Shown one piece after another: positions 1-8,463 of a stretch of 64,000 nucleotides of DNA. The translations under genes and the position numbers were made by a program. This DNA is from an uncultured Blautia sp. (lineage in GTDB: Bacteria; Bacillota; Clostridia; Lachnospirales; Lachnospiraceae): positions 27,309-91,308 of the forward strand of contig CALBGI010000041.1 of the NCBI GenBank assembly GCA_937893675.1, read 5' to 3'. The notes beneath the pieces were generated by a model that worked only from the letters and a program-made list of their open reading frames with translations, did no database searches and was not told the origin of the DNA. Every line of letters begins with the position of its first letter. The first letter of the stretch is position 1.

Positions 1-275
1 CGGAGCTTTTGATCCATAACTGCCACGGTTGCTCACCTCCATCTCGTATCCTGGTCAGAACTCTTCCGGTGCTGCTTCAAACCTGTATTTCTGCTTTGCA
101 TGCGGATATTTCTCATCCTATCGGCCTTTTTACCAATTTAAGCGTTGAATACCCTCCGTCGTGATAAAAAAACAGTTTAAAAGCATCCTGTTTATTATTA
201 TACCTCACACATCAGACTTTGTCATAAACAACTTTCGCATTCTCGTAACCAGTCTCAGAGATCCCATCCGCCCTC
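1..275. other. left-edge stretch without a convincing gene
   Basis: No complete gene is visible. On the minus strand an open frame runs off the left edge (start ATG near 17 or an upstream ATG/GTG near 40) behind a GGAGGTGA motif, but the spacing does not fit any of the starts well. Upstream, three short minus-strand frames break one another with stops. One reads EKYPHAKQKYRFEAAPEEF before a stop, which looks like a decayed coding remnant. Function is not recognisable. Confidence 0.3.
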
Positions 276-377
276 TTACTCTTCCATAAACTCGAAATAT
301 TCTTTGTCACTGGCAAATAAAATGTATTTGCCGTCTACGTATCCCATATATCCATTGCTTGTGTTATAACCTTTCAT
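276..377 (-). CDS. 33-residue conserved-type small protein, function unknown
   Basis: This small ORF encodes 33 residues starting MKGYNTSNGYMGYVDGKY and ending in an acidic, aromatic tail (KEYFEFMEE). An AAGGAG Shine-Dalgarno motif lies at 387-392, about nine bases before the ATG, so translation is well supported. I recall very similar MKGYNT..GYMGYVDG..LFAS peptides in other Lachnospiraceae, usually unannotated; that is memory and was not searched. No signal peptide or membrane segment is seen. The repeated Gly-Tyr pairs and small size suggest a compact soluble peptide. The recD2 terminator lies 94 bases upstream, so it probably has its own promoter. Confidence 0.65.
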   Translation of the reverse strand: MKGYNTSNGYMGYVDGKYILFASDKEYFEFMEE

Positions 378-470
378 CTGCCAGCTCTCCTTAAATTTTT
401 TTCTTTTTTGATGTTATCATTTTACGACAAATGACTGTGCAAAAATCCCGACAACCAGATTTTATTGCAC

Positions 471-507
471 AAAAAAAAGACCGCCTACCTTTATCAGATA
501 AGCGATC
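471..507 (-). terminator. intrinsic terminator of recD2
   Basis: On the minus strand a hairpin pairing GATCGC with GCGGTC, extended by TATC/GGTA past a one-base bulge on each side, is followed by eight U residues (471-478). It starts right after the recD2 stop codon. Confidence 0.8.
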
Positions 508-508
508 C

Positions 509-2671
509 TTAAAATTTTTCACAAATTCCCGCGCTCAACCGTTGTTTCAATCCGGTATTCCGCCCTGTCGTTGTCTCATTTTTAATGGCATAGAAAACTG
601 CCTTTTTCTCTCCTACCAAGACCAGAATCTTCTTTGCTCTTGTTACGCCTGTATATAGAAGGTTTCTCTGAAGCATGACAAAATGGCTCATGGTAAATGG
701 CATTACAACGATGGGATATTCAGACCCCTGAGATTTATGTATGGTGACAGCATACGCCAATGACAATTCATCCAGCTCTGTCACATCATAGAGAACTTCC
801 CGATCATCAAAATTAACCGTCAGCTCCCGGTCTTCCTTATTCACCTTGACAATGGTTCCGATATCTCCGTTAAAGACTTCCTTATCATAATCATTACGGA
901 TCTGCATGACTTTATCATGCAATCGATATTGCGTCCCGCCTCTCCGTAAAAAGAGCGCAGATGGATTCATGGCTTCCTGCAGAACCTGATTCAGATTTAC
1001 AGCTCCACATTCACCCCGCTGCATCGGCGTCAACACCTGAATATCTTCCAGAGGATCCACATGGTAATACCGCGGCAAATTTGTTTTGCAGTATTGGACA
1101 ATGGTTTCTACTACTTCCTGATTTGTTTCTTTTGCCGCAAAGAAAAAATCCGCATCTTTTCCGCCGCGCATATCAATGGCCTCTCCCCGATTGATCCGAT
1201 GGGCATTCATAATGATTCTGCTGCCCTGCGCCTGGCGGAAAATCCTTGTAAGGCGGACAACCGGTATACTACCGGAATCAATGATATCTCTCAACACATT
1301 TCCAGCTCCAACGCTGGGCAGCTGATCAATATCTCCTACTAAAATCAATGACATATGCTCCGGAATTGCTTTTAAAAGATTGTACATGAGCATGATATCT
1401 ACCATAGAACACTCATCCAGGATCAGCACGTCCCCTTCCAATGGCTTTTTTTCATTCTTCTGATAGCCTTCCGGCGGTTTATATTCCAACAATCTGTGAA
1501 TGGTTTTTGCTTCCATCCCTGTCGCTTCTGACATACGTTTTGCCGCTCTTCCTGTTGGTGCTGCCAAAAGAATCTGCGCGCCGGCCTTTTGATAAGCTGA
1601 AATAATCCCCAAGGTCGTGGTTGTTTTTCCCGTGCCCGGGCCACCTGTCAACACCATCACTTTCGAAGAAAGCGCTCTTCTGACTGCCTCTAATTGAATT
1701 TCGTCGTAAGTGATCTCCGATTCTGACACAATCTGTTCCATGATTTCATCTGCACTCACTCGGATTCTCCGCTTCACGGCCATTAAGCGTATCAGACGCT
1801 TTGCACACCCTGTCTCCGAAAAGAAATAAGGAGGAAGGTAAATTGCCTCTGCCTCCTGCTCCAGATCCACATCTCTGATTACTTCATTGGTACGGAGCAT
1901 CTCATCTAAGGTAATCTGTATTTCCGGCTCCTCCACCTCCAGCAGCTCCTTTGCTTTTTCAATCAACTGCCGCCGGTTTGCATAACAGTGACCACTTTCC
2001 GCCAGCTTATTCAACGTATAGAAAATACCACTTCTTAAGCGGACAAATTTTTCCTTCTCTATCCCCATCTTCTGTGCAATGGAATCTGCTGTCTTAAAAC
2101 CGATCCCCCAGATATCATCAGCCAGGCGGTAGGGATTTTCCTTTACAATTTCAATGCTTTCACTGCCATACGTTTTAAATATTTTTGTTGCGTGAGAAGT
2201 ACTCACCTCATGACTCTGCAAAAAAAGCATGATATTCTTAATTTCTTTCTGTTCCTGCCAGCTTGTTTTAATCCGATCCACACGAACTTTTCCGATTCCC
2301 GGAACTTTCAGAAGTTCATCCGGAGATTCTTCAATCACATCCAGCGTATCTTTTCCGAATTTTTCTACAATACGTTTGGCGAACTTTGGTCCAACTCCCT
2401 TTACCAGTCCGGAGCCAAGATATTTTTCAATCCCATACACGGTAGCCGGTAATGTCTCTTCAAAATGCTCCACCGAAAACTGACGGCCGTATTTCGCATC
2501 CATTTTCCAGAAGCCCTCCAGAGAAAGTACAGACCCGACATGGGTATCCGGCATTGTTCCAACAACAGTGACCAGATCGTTGTAATTCTTCACTGCACAT
2601 TTCAGCACTGTATAACCATTATCTGCATTTTGGTATGTAATTCGCTCCACTACACAACGCAAGTGCTCCAT
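509..2671 (-). CDS. recD2: RecD2-type ATP-dependent 5'-3' DNA helicase
   Basis: SF1B DNA helicase of the RecD2/YrrC family, which acts without RecBC in DNA repair and replication-fork maintenance. The 720 residues match the family length. The N-terminal third holds an OB-like segment and helix-hairpin-helix motifs (GVGPKFAKRI, VPGIGKVRVDRI, GIGFKTADSIA). The motor has Walker A GGPGTGKTTTT near residues 341-351, Walker B LILDECSMVD near 416-425, and the C-terminal motif VTIHKSQGSEYP near 640, with a final VTRAKK motif VI. The start ATG has an AGGAGGA site a few bases upstream. It follows the P-loop/DUF4869 pair on the same strand with a 50-base gap and ends at a strong terminator. Confidence 0.95.
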   Translation of the reverse strand: MEHLRCVVERITYQNADNGYTVLKCAVKNYNDLVTVVGTMPDTHVGSVLSLEGFWKMDAKYGRQFSVEHFEETLPATVYGIEKYLGSGLVKGVGPKFAKRIVEKFGKDTLDVIEESPDELLKVPGIGKVRVDRIKTSWQEQKEIKNIMLFLQSHEVSTSHATKIFKTYGSESIEIVKENPYRLADDIWGIGFKTADSIAQKMGIEKEKFVRLRSGIFYTLNKLAESGHCYANRRQLIEKAKELLEVEEPEIQITLDEMLRTNEVIRDVDLEQEAEAIYLPPYFFSETGCAKRLIRLMAVKRRIRVSADEIMEQIVSESEITYDEIQLEAVRRALSSKVMVLTGGPGTGKTTTTLGIISAYQKAGAQILLAAPTGRAAKRMSEATGMEAKTIHRLLEYKPPEGYQKNEKKPLEGDVLILDECSMVDIMLMYNLLKAIPEHMSLILVGDIDQLPSVGAGNVLRDIIDSGSIPVVRLTRIFRQAQGSRIIMNAHRINRGEAIDMRGGKDADFFFAAKETNQEVVETIVQYCKTNLPRYYHVDPLEDIQVLTPMQRGECGAVNLNQVLQEAMNPSALFLRRGGTQYRLHDKVMQIRNDYDKEVFNGDIGTIVKVNKEDRELTVNFDDREVLYDVTELDELSLAYAVTIHKSQGSEYPIVVMPFTMSHFVMLQRNLLYTGVTRAKKILVLVGEKKAVFYAIKNETTTGRNTGLKQRLSAGICEKF

Positions 2672-2721
2672 GCACAGTTCCTCCTGAATTTTTAGTATAT
2701 CCTTCTTCTGTTGGAAAAAGA

Positions 2722-3195
2722 TTATATTGAGACGTTTCCGCTGGATTTTGAAGAATTCCTTTGAGCTATGAGGGTCGAAACTCTCGATGTTCCATACTTT
2801 CCCGATGTCCGGATTCCGTAAATTTCTTCCACACTGTATGGCAAAGTTGGCAGGGACTCTCTCGTTACAATCACATAATAATTATCTGTTTTCTGAATTT
2901 TTCCGGCAAACTCCTCTGTCTTAATAAAAGCATTTCCCTCATCAATAAATACGATACTGTCCGTAATCTCCGCTAATTGTCCTTTCCACAGAGCACCTTC
3001 CAGTACATAACATTTCTTATCACATACCATTTCCACCGGACTTCCGGTTGGATTGTTCACATATTCCTGAATCATATCCACAAGAGTAGTTTTCCCTGTA
3101 GCGCTGTCCCCGCGAATGATCGTCAGATTTCTCCGAAGTTCAAAATCATATTTTAAACGTTTTGTTGATACAATAACTCTATGTTTCCCTTTCAT
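2722..3195 (-). CDS. P-loop ATP/GTP-binding protein of unknown function
   Basis: A 157-residue protein with a clear Walker A (GDSATGKTT, residues about 29-37) after a beta-rich N-terminus, and a Walker B-like SIVFIDEGNAF near residue 85. It looks like a minimal P-loop NTPase that may sense or carry a partner. It lies 15 bases after the DUF4869 gene, with which it is probably cotranscribed. The C-terminal 20 residues (TSRVSTLIAQ onward) are low in hydrophobic structure, and the gene stops 50 bases before recD2. A longer ancestral protein truncated there is possible but not shown. No specific function can be assigned. Confidence 0.6.
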   Translation of the reverse strand: MKGKHRVIVSTKRLKYDFELRRNLTIIRGDSATGKTTLVDMIQEYVNNPTGSPVEMVCDKKCYVLEGALWKGQLAEITDSIVFIDEGNAFIKTEEFAGKIQKTDNYYVIVTRESLPTLPYSVEEIYGIRTSGKYGTSRVSTLIAQRNSSKSSGNVSI

Positions 3196-3210
3196 CGTAC
3201 CACTCCTCCA

Positions 3211-3648
3211 TCAGACAAATTCTCCGGCAATCGGCACCAGTTCTTTCATAGAGTGAACAATCTCGTTTGTATTCAAAATACGAATCGTAAAAGGTTCCTT
3301 ACCAAAATCCATCAAATGCCGCAGATTCACTGTCCTGTCTTCCGATTCCGCAATTTTAAGGAGCCATTTCGCACAGTTATCGCCACAGGTTGACGCATTG
3401 AAAATTTTCTCTTTATGAAACTTAAAAAGGATTAACGTTTTCACACCGCCTGATAATCCGGTTGGAGGAATTTTCCCTAACACCGGACTGTCTATCACTC
3501 CACTGTCCAAAACCGTTGATTTATCTACATCCTGAATCATTTCTTTCACAAAAGGATCTACAATCCAACTGTCTTCATAATCATATTTAAAATAGGCCGA
3601 TGTATTATATACTGCTTCTTTCATATCACCATAATAGATATTCAGCAT
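3211..3648 (-). CDS. DUF4869 family protein
   Basis: A 145-residue protein starting MLNIYYGDM, fitting the DUF4869 family of small clostridial proteins of unknown function. An in-frame ATG 45 bases further upstream exists but would lie inside the tRNA-Arg terminator; the internal ATG preceded by GGAAGGG is preferred. Features include FDPFVKEMI-like acidic segments, LGKIPPTGLSGGVKTLIL near the middle and a predicted two-domain alpha/beta fold without membrane segments. The SGGVKTLI segment resembles the end of a substrate loop but no catalytic motif is recognised. The gene pairs with the P-loop protein that follows at 15 bases, which suggests a two-component module. Confidence 0.65.
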   Translation of the reverse strand: MLNIYYGDMKEAVYNTSAYFKYDYEDSWIVDPFVKEMIQDVDKSTVLDSGVIDSPVLGKIPPTGLSGGVKTLILFKFHKEKIFNASTCGDNCAKWLLKIAESEDRTVNLRHLMDFGKEPFTIRILNTNEIVHSMKELVPIAGEFV

Positions 3649-3672
3649 AAGATTCCCTTCCTTATTAATATC

Positions 3673-3708
3673 AAAAAACGCGGAAGATTTCATTAAAAAT
3701 CTTCCGCG
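3673..3708 (-). terminator. intrinsic terminator after tRNA-Arg
   Basis: Ten-base stem CGCGGAAGAT/ATCTTCCGCG (3679-3688 with 3699-3708) followed on the minus strand by six U residues (3673-3678), ten bases after the tRNA 3' end. Its presence argues against the longest reading of the DUF4869 gene. Confidence 0.85.
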
Positions 3709-3717
3709 GTAGTGCGC

Positions 3718-3794
3718 TGGCGTCCCCGATGTGATTCGAACACACGGCCTTCCGCTTAGGAGGCGGACGCTCTATCCTGCTGAGCTACGGAGAC
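3718..3794 (-). tRNA. tRNA-Arg (anticodon CCT), CCA encoded
   Basis: Minus-strand cloverleaf: seven-base acceptor stem GTCTCCG with CGGGGAC, D-arm TAGCTCAGCAGGATAGAG, anticodon stem TCCGC/GCGGA around loop CTCCTAA giving anticodon CCT (reads AGG, arginine), and T-arm with GTTCGAATC. Discriminator G at 3721 is followed by an encoded CCA (3718-3720). Confidence 0.95.
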
Positions 3795-3881
3795 AACTAT
3801 ACAAAATATTCCGCTGTTAATTTTACTATATCTCCCGAAAAAATACAAGACAAGAATTTTCCCGGAAGATATTTTATTTTC

Positions 3882-4757
3882 CTAAAAATGGAGCTGCCCC
3901 TGAAGCCACACCATTCCTTTAAACCGGCGTCCAACCTTTGGCTCGCCCAAAAGGTCTTTTTTATTAATGCACACATCAAACTGCATATCATTGCATTCCA
4001 CAGTAAGCTGACAAATATCTTCCCCTGTAAGAATATTCTTAAAAACCATAAAATCAAGAATTTCTCCCAGAATGCTGTACTGGTCGCACTCAATGCCATA
4101 AGGCATAAAATAGGAGTCCACAATCGTCAGAATATCGTCGGTCACAATCCTCTGGGAAATCATGGAATAGGTGTCCATATCCTCCATTGTCAGGCTTTCC
4201 ATCGCATCCTCATCCCCGTTTCTGGCCGCGGCAATAAGATTGCTTCGATTCTTTGCCAGCTCGCGCTCCACCTTCACCGCTTCCTTATCCTTCTGCAAGG
4301 GAAAAAGGATCTTTCCCTCCGAAGCCAGACCGGAAAGGGTCAGTGGCTGCCCTTGTGGTAAAAAATTACCTTTTTGTTCTTCCAACATAAATTCTGCTGC
4401 ATTCTGAAGATAAAAAATCAATGTGACGCCGATGCGCAGATCATCACATGCGCCTGCAAAAGATTCCTTTTCTGCATGACGCTGTATAGAAATATTTTCC
4501 TGCGTGGTAATCCCGGTCCCCCGGAAAAAGGGGAAATAATATTCTACATGAAATTGATTGTCCTCATCGTACTGTCCACACACGGTAATTCCACAATCGC
4601 AGCCATAAAACTTTGAATATTCTGCAAATACACCGTCCTGATGATTTTCCACCACATTCTTTTCATCGTAAGACGTTATCACATCCTTAATGATTTCCTT
4701 GATTTCACTGCGTTTTCTTACCTCGGAAAAACCTACTGCTTTCAAATAACTGTGCAC
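3882..4757 (-). CDS. DUF3881 family protein
   Basis: A 291-residue protein that I recognise as the DUF3881 family, conserved in Lachnospiraceae and of unknown function. The start is taken as GTG (HSYLKAVGFSEVRKRSEI) because a strong AAAGGAGGTG Shine-Dalgarno sits seven bases before it; the longer reading would put that site inside the coding region. The protein is soluble and acidic, with a central Lys/Arg/Glu-rich helix (LQKDKEAVKVERELAKNRS) and a C-terminal beta-rich part ending GMVWLQGQLHF. It lies between tRNA-Arg and serS on the same strand, 37 bases after serS, so it may be read through from serS. No motif gives a mechanism. Confidence 0.75.
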   Translation of the reverse strand: MHSYLKAVGFSEVRKRSEIKEIIKDVITSYDEKNVVENHQDGVFAEYSKFYGCDCGITVCGQYDEDNQFHVEYYFPFFRGTGITTQENISIQRHAEKESFAGACDDLRIGVTLIFYLQNAAEFMLEEQKGNFLPQGQPLTLSGLASEGKILFPLQKDKEAVKVERELAKNRSNLIAAARNGDEDAMESLTMEDMDTYSMISQRIVTDDILTIVDSYFMPYGIECDQYSILGEILDFMVFKNILTGEDICQLTVECNDMQFDVCINKKDLLGEPKVGRRFKGMVWLQGQLHF

Positions 4758-4794
4758 AGGAACACCTCCTTTCACAAAAAATCTCCTGCCTTAT

Positions 4795-6090
4795 TTATGC
4801 CTGAGACTTCGGCTCTATTTTCTTCATGCCGCCCATGTATGGCTGCAACGCTTCCGGAATGTTCACGGAACCGTCTGCATTCAGATTGTTTTCCAAAAAT
4901 GCGATCAGCATACGGGGCGGAGCTACTACGGTGTTATTGAGTGTATGCGCCAAATATTTCCGTCCGTCTTCTCCATTCACACGGATCTTCAGACGACGTG
5001 CCTGCGCATCTCCCAGATTAGAGCAGCTTCCAACCTCAAAATATTTTTTCTGACGGGGGGACCACGCCTCTACGTCCACAGATTTCACCTTCAGATCCGC
5101 CAAATCGCCGGAGCAGCACTCCAATGTACGCACCGGAATATCCATGGAGCGGAACAGATCTACCGTATTCTGCCACAGCTTATCAAACCACATTGGGCTC
5201 TCTTCCGGTTTGCAGACAACGACCATTTCCTGCTTTTCAAACTGGTGAATACGATAAACACCGCGCTCTTCCAGACCATGCGCACCTTTTTCCTTGCGGA
5301 AGCATGGAGAATAGCTGGTGAGCGTCTGGGGAAGCTGTTCCTCCGGAATGATCTGGTCGATGAATTTTCCGATCATGGAATGCTCGCTGGTTCCGATAAG
5401 GTAAAGATCCTCGCCCTCAATTTTATACATCATAGCTTCCATTTCTGCAAAGCTCATTACGCCGGTCACCACATTGCTTCGGATCATAAAAGGCGGTACA
5501 CAATAGGTAAAGCCCCTGTCAATCATAAAATCACGTGCATAGGAAATCACTGCGGAGTGCAGTCTTGCAATATCTCCCATGAGATAGTAAAATCCATTTC
5601 CGGCCACACGCCTTGCGCTGTCAAGGTCAATTCCATTGAATTTTTCCATAATATCTGTATGATAAGGAACTTCAAAATCCGGAACAACAGGCTCTCCAAA
5701 ACGTTCTACTTCCACATTTTCACTGTCATCCTTTCCAATGGGAACAGACGGATCAATGATGTTTGGAATCACCATCATATCTTTCAGAAGTTCTTCCTCA
5801 ACCTCTTTTTCCCGGGCGGAAAGCTCCTCAATACGGCTTCCGGAAGCAGCTACCTGTTTTTTTACTTCTTCCGCTTCCTCACGTTTTCCCTGTCCCATCA
5901 GCGCGCCAATCTGCTTGGAAATCTTGTTTCGCTCTGCGCGAAGAGCCTCTACTTCCTGTTTGATTTCCCTGTTTTCTTTGTCAAGCTCCAGAACTCTGTC
6001 AACCAGCTCCAGCTTGCTGTCCTGGAATTTATTGCGGATATTCTGTTTTACGATTTCCGGATTTTCTCTCACAAATTTAATGTCTAACAT
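4795..6090 (-). CDS. serS: serine--tRNA ligase
   Basis: Class II aminoacyl-tRNA synthetase that charges tRNA-Ser (and tRNA-Sec where present). The N-terminal two-helix arm (about residues 30-105, rich in Glu/Lys heptads) binds the long variable arm of tRNA-Ser. Motif 2 reads FRKEKGAHGLEERGVYRIHQF and motif 3 lies in NNTVVAPPRMLIAFLEN. The 431-residue length is standard. The ATG of MLDIKFVRENPE is chosen since AGGAGGAAAA precedes it; ten extra upstream codons lack a site. The gene follows DUF4446 after a gap of about 50 bases, too short for a T-box leader, so it is likely the tail of the parAB-DUF4446 operon. Confidence 0.96.
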   Translation of the reverse strand: MLDIKFVRENPEIVKQNIRNKFQDSKLELVDRVLELDKENREIKQEVEALRAERNKISKQIGALMGQGKREEAEEVKKQVAASGSRIEELSAREKEVEEELLKDMMVIPNIIDPSVPIGKDDSENVEVERFGEPVVPDFEVPYHTDIMEKFNGIDLDSARRVAGNGFYYLMGDIARLHSAVISYARDFMIDRGFTYCVPPFMIRSNVVTGVMSFAEMEAMMYKIEGEDLYLIGTSEHSMIGKFIDQIIPEEQLPQTLTSYSPCFRKEKGAHGLEERGVYRIHQFEKQEMVVVCKPEESPMWFDKLWQNTVDLFRSMDIPVRTLECCSGDLADLKVKSVDVEAWSPRQKKYFEVGSCSNLGDAQARRLKIRVNGEDGRKYLAHTLNNTVVAPPRMLIAFLENNLNADGSVNIPEALQPYMGGMKKIEPKSQA

Positions 6091-6141
6091 GATTTTCTTT
6101 TCCTCCTGTATTCTGCGCACATACGCATGTATATTTCCTTT

Positions 6142-6663
6142 TTATGACTCGGAAATGTCTCCGAACTCAAAATTTACAGCTTTCCGAAGGGCCTCTACTT
6201 CTTCCTGGCTGAGCATTACATAAGATTCGCCCTTTACAATCTCTTTGAAATAAAGAAAGCAATTATCCCGGCTGTGTACTGCATTCAAAATAATACCGGA
6301 ATTGCTTTTGTCAAGCAGCGCCAAAGCAAAGCTTAGTTTTCCACCGACATCATCAAAAGCATCGTACTTTTCCACACCATACTTACTAAAAATCACTTCG
6401 AATTTTTTCTTAATATAGTTGATATCCTGCTCATGCTCTTCTTTTGCCTCATAGAGCCTGTCAATCTGCGCAAACTTGCGGACAAACTGTTTTTCCAGGG
6501 ACTGGGCGTCGCTTCCCTTCATAAACATCCTGTACTTCCGCTCCAGACGGCTGATTCGCATATTGCTGCTGATAACATTCACAAGAAGGATAATTACCAG
6601 AACCAGCAATACAACGATCATAATCCCTGAAGCGCTTCCCAGGTTTTCAAATATTGTATTCAT
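6142..6663 (-). CDS. DUF4446 family membrane-anchored protein
   Basis: A 173-residue protein with one N-terminal transmembrane segment (about residues 14-31, GIMIVVLLVLVIILLVNVI), a basic cytoplasmic coiled-coil (RISRLERKYRMFMKG to about residue 85), and a C-terminal alpha/beta domain with NSGIILNAVHSRDNCFLYFKEI. This is the DUF4446 family, commonly found next to parB in Clostridia. It starts 29 bases after parB and precedes serS. The context suggests a membrane-linked role near chromosome segregation, but this is inference. There is no enzymatic motif. Confidence 0.8.
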   Translation of the reverse strand: MNTIFENLGSASGIMIVVLLVLVIILLVNVISSNMRISRLERKYRMFMKGSDAQSLEKQFVRKFAQIDRLYEAKEEHEQDINYIKKKFEVIFSKYGVEKYDAFDDVGGKLSFALALLDKSNSGIILNAVHSRDNCFLYFKEIVKGESYVMLSQEEVEALRKAVNFEFGDISES

Positions 6664-6692
6664 AAGTTCCTCCCAAATATATCCTCTGTCTG

Positions 6693-7661
6693 TCAGCCAA
6701 TGGATTCAAACAGATCAATGATCCGTTCCAATTCATCCTTAGAATAATATTCTATTTCTATTTTTCCTTTATTGTTCTTTTTTCTGTGGATCAATACTCT
6801 TGTTCCCACAATTCCTTTCATTTTCTCTTCCAGGCTTTCATAAATAGCATCCTCCGCCGTATTTACAGCCGGAGTTTTTTTTGCTTTTGCCGGCTCTGAA
6901 AGACGTTTTACCAGCTTTTCTGTCTCCCGGACACTGAGCTTTTCATCAAATACTTTCATTGCCACCTCAGCCTGCATATCGCCTGCCGGAAGTGCCAGAA
7001 GTGCTCTTGCATGGCCCGCAGAAATCATCTCATCGATCAGCATCTGCTGTACTCTTTCATCCAGTTTCAAAAGACGCAGGGAATTTGTGACCGCAGTACG
7101 GCTTTTGGATACACGCTCCGCAATTTCATCCTGCTTCAGATGAAATTCTTCCAGAAGACGTTTATAAGCAAAAGCTTCCTCCACCGGATTCAAATCTTCC
7201 CTTTGAATGTTTTCAATCAAAGAGATTTCCACAATTTCCTGTTCTGTAAATTCCTTAATGATCACGGGAACTTCTTTCAGTCCCGCCATTTTGGCGGCTC
7301 TCCAGCGTCTCTCTCCTGCGATGATCTCATAGTAGTCCTTTTTATCGGACACAAGAAGCGGCTGTATAATACCGTATTGCTTAATCGATTCTGAAAGTTC
7401 CAACAATGCGTCCTCATCAAACTGCTTTCTGGGCTGATTTCTGTTTGGCTCTACCATTGACAGTTTCACATAAGTTTCTGCCGGAACCTCCACTATTTTT
7501 TCTATTATTTTTTCTTTTATCACAGGCTCTTCTGCTTTTTTTGTTTTGGATGAAGAGTCAGCTGCTTTTACTTTCTTTTCCGTTGTCTTAAAATTTTCTG
7601 ATTTCGTAGGAATCAGCGCATCCAGACCTCTTCCAAGGCCTCCTGTCTTCCTCGCCGCCAT
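6693..7661 (-). CDS. parB: ParB/Spo0J chromosome partitioning protein
   Basis: A CTP-dependent DNA clamp that loads at parS and works with ParA/Soj and SMC in origin segregation. The N-terminal GGLGRGLDALIP is the ParA-interacting peptide. After a Lys-rich linker, the CTPase motif GERRWRAAKMAG lies near residues 115-130, followed by IENIQREDLNPVEEA and the helix-turn-helix LKQDEIAERVSKSRTAVTNS near 170-195, with a C-terminal dimer domain. The 322 residues are slightly long because of the linker. It abuts parA (1-base overlap). Perfect target sites lie at 8865, 9118 and 10679. Confidence 0.96.
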   Translation of the reverse strand: MAARKTGGLGRGLDALIPTKSENFKTTEKKVKAADSSSKTKKAEEPVIKEKIIEKIVEVPAETYVKLSMVEPNRNQPRKQFDEDALLELSESIKQYGIIQPLLVSDKKDYYEIIAGERRWRAAKMAGLKEVPVIIKEFTEQEIVEISLIENIQREDLNPVEEAFAYKRLLEEFHLKQDEIAERVSKSRTAVTNSLRLLKLDERVQQMLIDEMISAGHARALLALPAGDMQAEVAMKVFDEKLSVRETEKLVKRLSEPAKAKKTPAVNTAEDAIYESLEEKMKGIVGTRVLIHRKKNNKGKIEIEYYSKDELERIIDLFESIG

Positions 7662-8428
7662 TATTCGCCCTCCCTGTTGATCACTTCTTCTGCAAGCAGT
7701 CTGTAACTCTCTGCTCCTGCAGATTTTGGGTCATAAATGTTAATTGGCTGCCCATAGCTTGGAGCTTCTGCCAGTCTGACATTTCTCGGTATAATGGTCT
7801 TATAGATATTTTGCTGCAGATTATCCTTCACATTCTCTACAACTTGAAGGGAAAGATTTGTCCTAGCGTCATACATGGTAAATACCACACCTTCAATCTT
7901 CAAACGTTTGTTCAGGCGCTCCTTTACCAATTCAATGGTATGTACGAGCTGTGAAAGCCCTTCCAGCGCATAATATTCACATTGAATGGGAACCAGCACA
8001 GAAGTTGCCGCTGTCAGCGCGTTAATTGTCAGCATGCTCAGCGAAGGCGGACAGTCCATAATAATATAGTCATACTTTCTCCGAATCTTATCTGTGATTT
8101 CTTTTAGTATGTACTCTTTGTTTTCTACTCCAATCAGCTCTATCTCTGAGCCGGACAGATTCATATTCGATGGTATTAAATCTACGTTTTCTACAACATT
8201 TTTGATGATTGTATTTTTTGTTTCCGCTTGCCCCAGGAGAAGCTCATACAACGTATTATCTACACTGTTTTTATCCACACCAAACCCACTGGTGGTATTT
8301 CCCTGCGGATCAATGTCTATTGTCAAAACCTTCTTCCCCAGTTCCGCAAGACATGAAGACAAATTGATTGCTGTGGTAGACTTTCCAACCCCGCCTTTCT
8401 GATTGGCTACAGCGATGATTCTTCCCAA
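7661..8428 (-). CDS. parA: ParA/Soj chromosome partitioning ATPase
   Basis: A deviant Walker ATPase that binds DNA as an ATP dimer and is stimulated by ParB. The 255 residues show KGGVGKSTTAINLSS (residues about 10-24, deviant Walker A), DIDPQGNTTSGFG and IIMDCPPSL. Translation starts at TTG with a strong AAAGGAGGG about seven bases upstream, giving MGRIIAVANQKGG. Initiation at TTG may set a low level for this dosage-sensitive protein (inference). Upstream lie the 117-bp tandem repeats and the parS cluster, so its promoter must be in or beyond the repeats. It is the first gene of the parA-parB-DUF4446-serS series. Confidence 0.96.
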   Translation of the reverse strand: MGRIIAVANQKGGVGKSTTAINLSSCLAELGKKVLTIDIDPQGNTTSGFGVDKNSVDNTLYELLLGQAETKNTIIKNVVENVDLIPSNMNLSGSEIELIGVENKEYILKEITDKIRRKYDYIIMDCPPSLSMLTINALTAATSVLVPIQCEYYALEGLSQLVHTIELVKERLNKRLKIEGVVFTMYDARTNLSLQVVENVKDNLQQNIYKTIIPRNVRLAEAPSYGQPINIYDPKSAGAESYRLLAEEVINREGE

Positions 8429-8463
8429 ACCTTATCCCTCCTTTAACCAAAAACTATCAACTT

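Noticed and set aside
33..116. 27-codon minus-strand ORF at the left edge (MRNIRMQSRN..)
   Set aside because: No ribosome site, basic low-information composition, and it overlaps other broken frames; treated as part of a possible remnant.
4945..6087. 380-codon open frame on the plus strand opposite serS
   Set aside because: It is antisense to the clear serS reading, has no recognisable motif and a Cys/His/Phe-rich composition typical of antisense frames.
6091..6141. T-box leader before serS
   Set aside because: The gap to the upstream gene is only about 50 bases and lacks the T-box sequence.
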